From Aliarcobacter skirrowii CCUG 10374 (lineage in GTDB: Bacteria; Campylobacterota; Campylobacteria; Campylobacterales; Arcobacteraceae), in assembly GCF_003544835.1 (NCBI RefSeq), contig NZ_CP032099.1, forward strand, positions 124,001 to 188,000: 64,000 bases of DNA. Reading direction: 5' to 3'. The notes under the pieces are model-generated. The model did no database searches. It was not told where the DNA came from and saw only the letters and a program-made list of their open reading frames with translations. Positions 62,854 to 64,000 of this stretch are shown here, piece after piece. A program made the translations under genes and the position numbers. Numbering within the stretch: position 1 is the stretch's first letter; each line of letters starts with the position of its first letter.

Positions 62854-64000
62854 TTGAATATTTTTATATATGGAAAAGATGATTTCAGAAAAGATATAAA
62901 GAGAATTTTAGGTGAATCTAAAATAGATGAAAAACTACAAAATATATCTATTGCCGAAATTTTAAATTTAGAAGATTTGAAAGAGCAGATTGCCTCAAAT
63001 CCAGATGATGTTTTTTTAATTGATGATGAAAAAATATTTAAAAAGTCTAAATTTGGATTTTTAAAAGCAAAAGATGCAATAGAAGAGGAGTTTTTACTTC
63101 AATGTGGAGTTAGTGAGCTATCTATTGACTCTTTTGAAGAGATTCCAAACTATATTACAAGAAAATATGATAGATTAAATTTTAAAAAAGAGCCTAGTGA
63201 TAGTGAAATTATAAATGAGGATGATCTTGATAATTTAGTTTTAGCAAAAGATGAGGAAAAAGATTTGAATGTAGACTCAAATCAATCTTTTTTAGAAGAT
63301 GATATTGTAGATACTGAAAAAAAAGAAGATAATACAAAAGATGAACATACAGATAATTTTGAAGAAGATTTTGGTTTGAACAATATAGAGCTAGACTATG
63401 ACGATAAGGACTCTTTAACTGATAAAAGTGAAGCTATTGAGAGTATGAAAAATGAAGAAGATATTCTAAATTTAGATAGTTTTATCTCTGAAGATTTTGA
63501 TATGAATGATTTTAAATTAGATGAAGATTTTGATTTAAATTCAATTGATGAGATGCTTTTAGATAGTGATGATAAAAATATTACTGAAAGTGAAGATAAA
63601 AATAAAAATGAAGAGTTGTTTGATAACAACAAAGAGAAAGTTTTTATAAATACACCAGAAAACTCTTTAGATTCAAATTTTGATATTGAAAATTTAGATG
63701 AAGATAATAATCAAGAAGAGATATTTTTAGGAGATATTGAAAAACAATTAGAAGAGAGTTTAGATTTAGATGAAGTTGATTTAAAAGAGGAGACTCAAGA
63801 AGATAATCAAATCAAAAAAGAGTATAATAGTGCAGAAAATGATGTTGTAAAAGAAGAAAATTCTAATTTAAGTATCCAAAAGGAAGATAAAAATATGAAT
63901 AATTTTTTAGATATAGATAGTATTAGTGAAGCTGATATTCTAGATGCTTTAGGACTTGATAATTCAAAAGTTGAAATGAACTCATCTTTGAATAGTGGAA
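62854..64000 (+). CDS. very acidic low-complexity protein, partial (3' end outside window)
   Basis: An open frame from a TTG at 62854 to the right edge (382 codons) without a stop. The first 100 residues look folded (NIFIYGKDDFRKDIKRIL, then LKAKDAIEEEFLLQCGVSELSI). After about residue 110 the sequence is dominated by Asp, Glu, Asn, Leu and Ser with repeated short DxxLD/EDF motifs, ending in view at SISEADILDALGLDN. Such 'poly-E-rich' or highly acidic proteins occur in Campylobacterota (for example HP0322) and have been tied to flagellar placement. The link to flgI-fliM, which it faces, is inference. I could not find an ATG in frame nearer the promoter. Confidence 0.75.
   Translation, partial: MNIFIYGKDDFRKDIKRILGESKIDEKLQNISIAEILNLEDLKEQIASNPDDVFLIDDEKIFKKSKFGFLKAKDAIEEEFLLQCGVSELSIDSFEEIPNYITRKYDRLNFKKEPSDSEIINEDDLDNLVLAKDEEKDLNVDSNQSFLEDDIVDTEKKEDNTKDEHTDNFEEDFGLNNIELDYDDKDSLTDKSEAIESMKNEEDILNLDSFISEDFDMNDFKLDEDFDLNSIDEMLLDSDDKNITESEDKNKNEELFDNNKEKVFINTPENSLDSNFDIENLDEDNNQEEIFLGDIEKQLEESLDLDEVDLKEETQEDNQIKKEYNSAENDVVKEENSNLSIQKEDKNMNNFLDIDSISEADILDALGLDNSKVEMNSSLNSG

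Overview
The window is AT-rich DNA from a member of the Campylobacterota, most likely an Arcobacter/Aliarcobacter-type organism. I base this on the protein families and gene order: prfA-rpsT next to glmM-lspA, thrS-infC-rpmI-rplT, an NFACT protein, two FlgO lipoproteins, LytS/LytTR signalling, a type II sulfide:quinone oxidoreductase, and flgI-fliM. The genus is inferred, not tested by a search. Coding density is very high: many genes overlap by 1-26 bases, and no insertion sequence, prophage or CRISPR array is visible.

Layout. 1-8.8 kb: end of pyrG, recJ, two FlgO-family lipoproteins, a DJ-1/PfpI protein, dnaE, surE. 8.8-20.6 kb: an accessory stretch with a DUF2805 protein, a lipocalin, a broken photolyase-related gene, a radical-SAM/DNA-metabolism pair (TIGR03916/TIGR03915), an ABC1/UbiB kinase and a phasin-like protein, an EAL protein, a LytS/LytTR pair, and an operon of DUF523-DUF1722 protein, DNA photolyase and FAD-dependent desaturase. 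20.6-26.9 kb: DUF493, moaC, rpsU, prfA, rpsT, glmM, lspA, leuC, mobA. 27-29.7 kb: a type II SQR with a Tat-like leader and a triple-rhodanese protein, a likely envelope sulfide-oxidation module. 29.8-41 kb: rplT, rpmI, infC, thrS, small unknowns, an NFACT protein, then a run of overlapping genes from cdsA and dxr to cutA. 41.1-41.65 kb: five tRNA genes (Pro, His, Arg, Leu, Gly) behind a perfect sigma-70 consensus promoter.

41.7-50.3 kb: AraC/GyrI regulator, OadG-like subunit with biotin carrier, a lipoprotein, a divergent Aat-like transferase, a chemoreceptor, an orphan sensor kinase and transketolase. 50.4-54.8 kb: an arsenic/metal operon (arsC, arsR, arsB, PF03773 permease, small thioredoxin, chrA) behind a 46-base palindrome containing an ArsR-type operator. 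54.8-57.7 kb: a DUF350 protein and two convergent ankyrin-repeat proteins. 57.9-64 kb: amt-glnB-pyrC, then fliM and flgI on the minus strand, and the start of a very acidic protein cut by the right edge.

The most interesting points are: (i) the scattered photolyase-associated gene set, with a photolyase-related gene reduced to its two ends; (ii) the uncharacterised rSAM/DNA-metabolism pair; (iii) the ABC1 kinase whose likely ATG start reads ATA inside an ATAA stop/start overlap; (iv) the ars palindrome; (v) the exported-looking SQR/rhodanese module; and (vi) the chemoreceptor with a CheR-tether-like tail. I found nothing I can defend as an entirely new system. The rSAM pair and the photolyase-associated cluster are the best candidates for unknown biochemistry.
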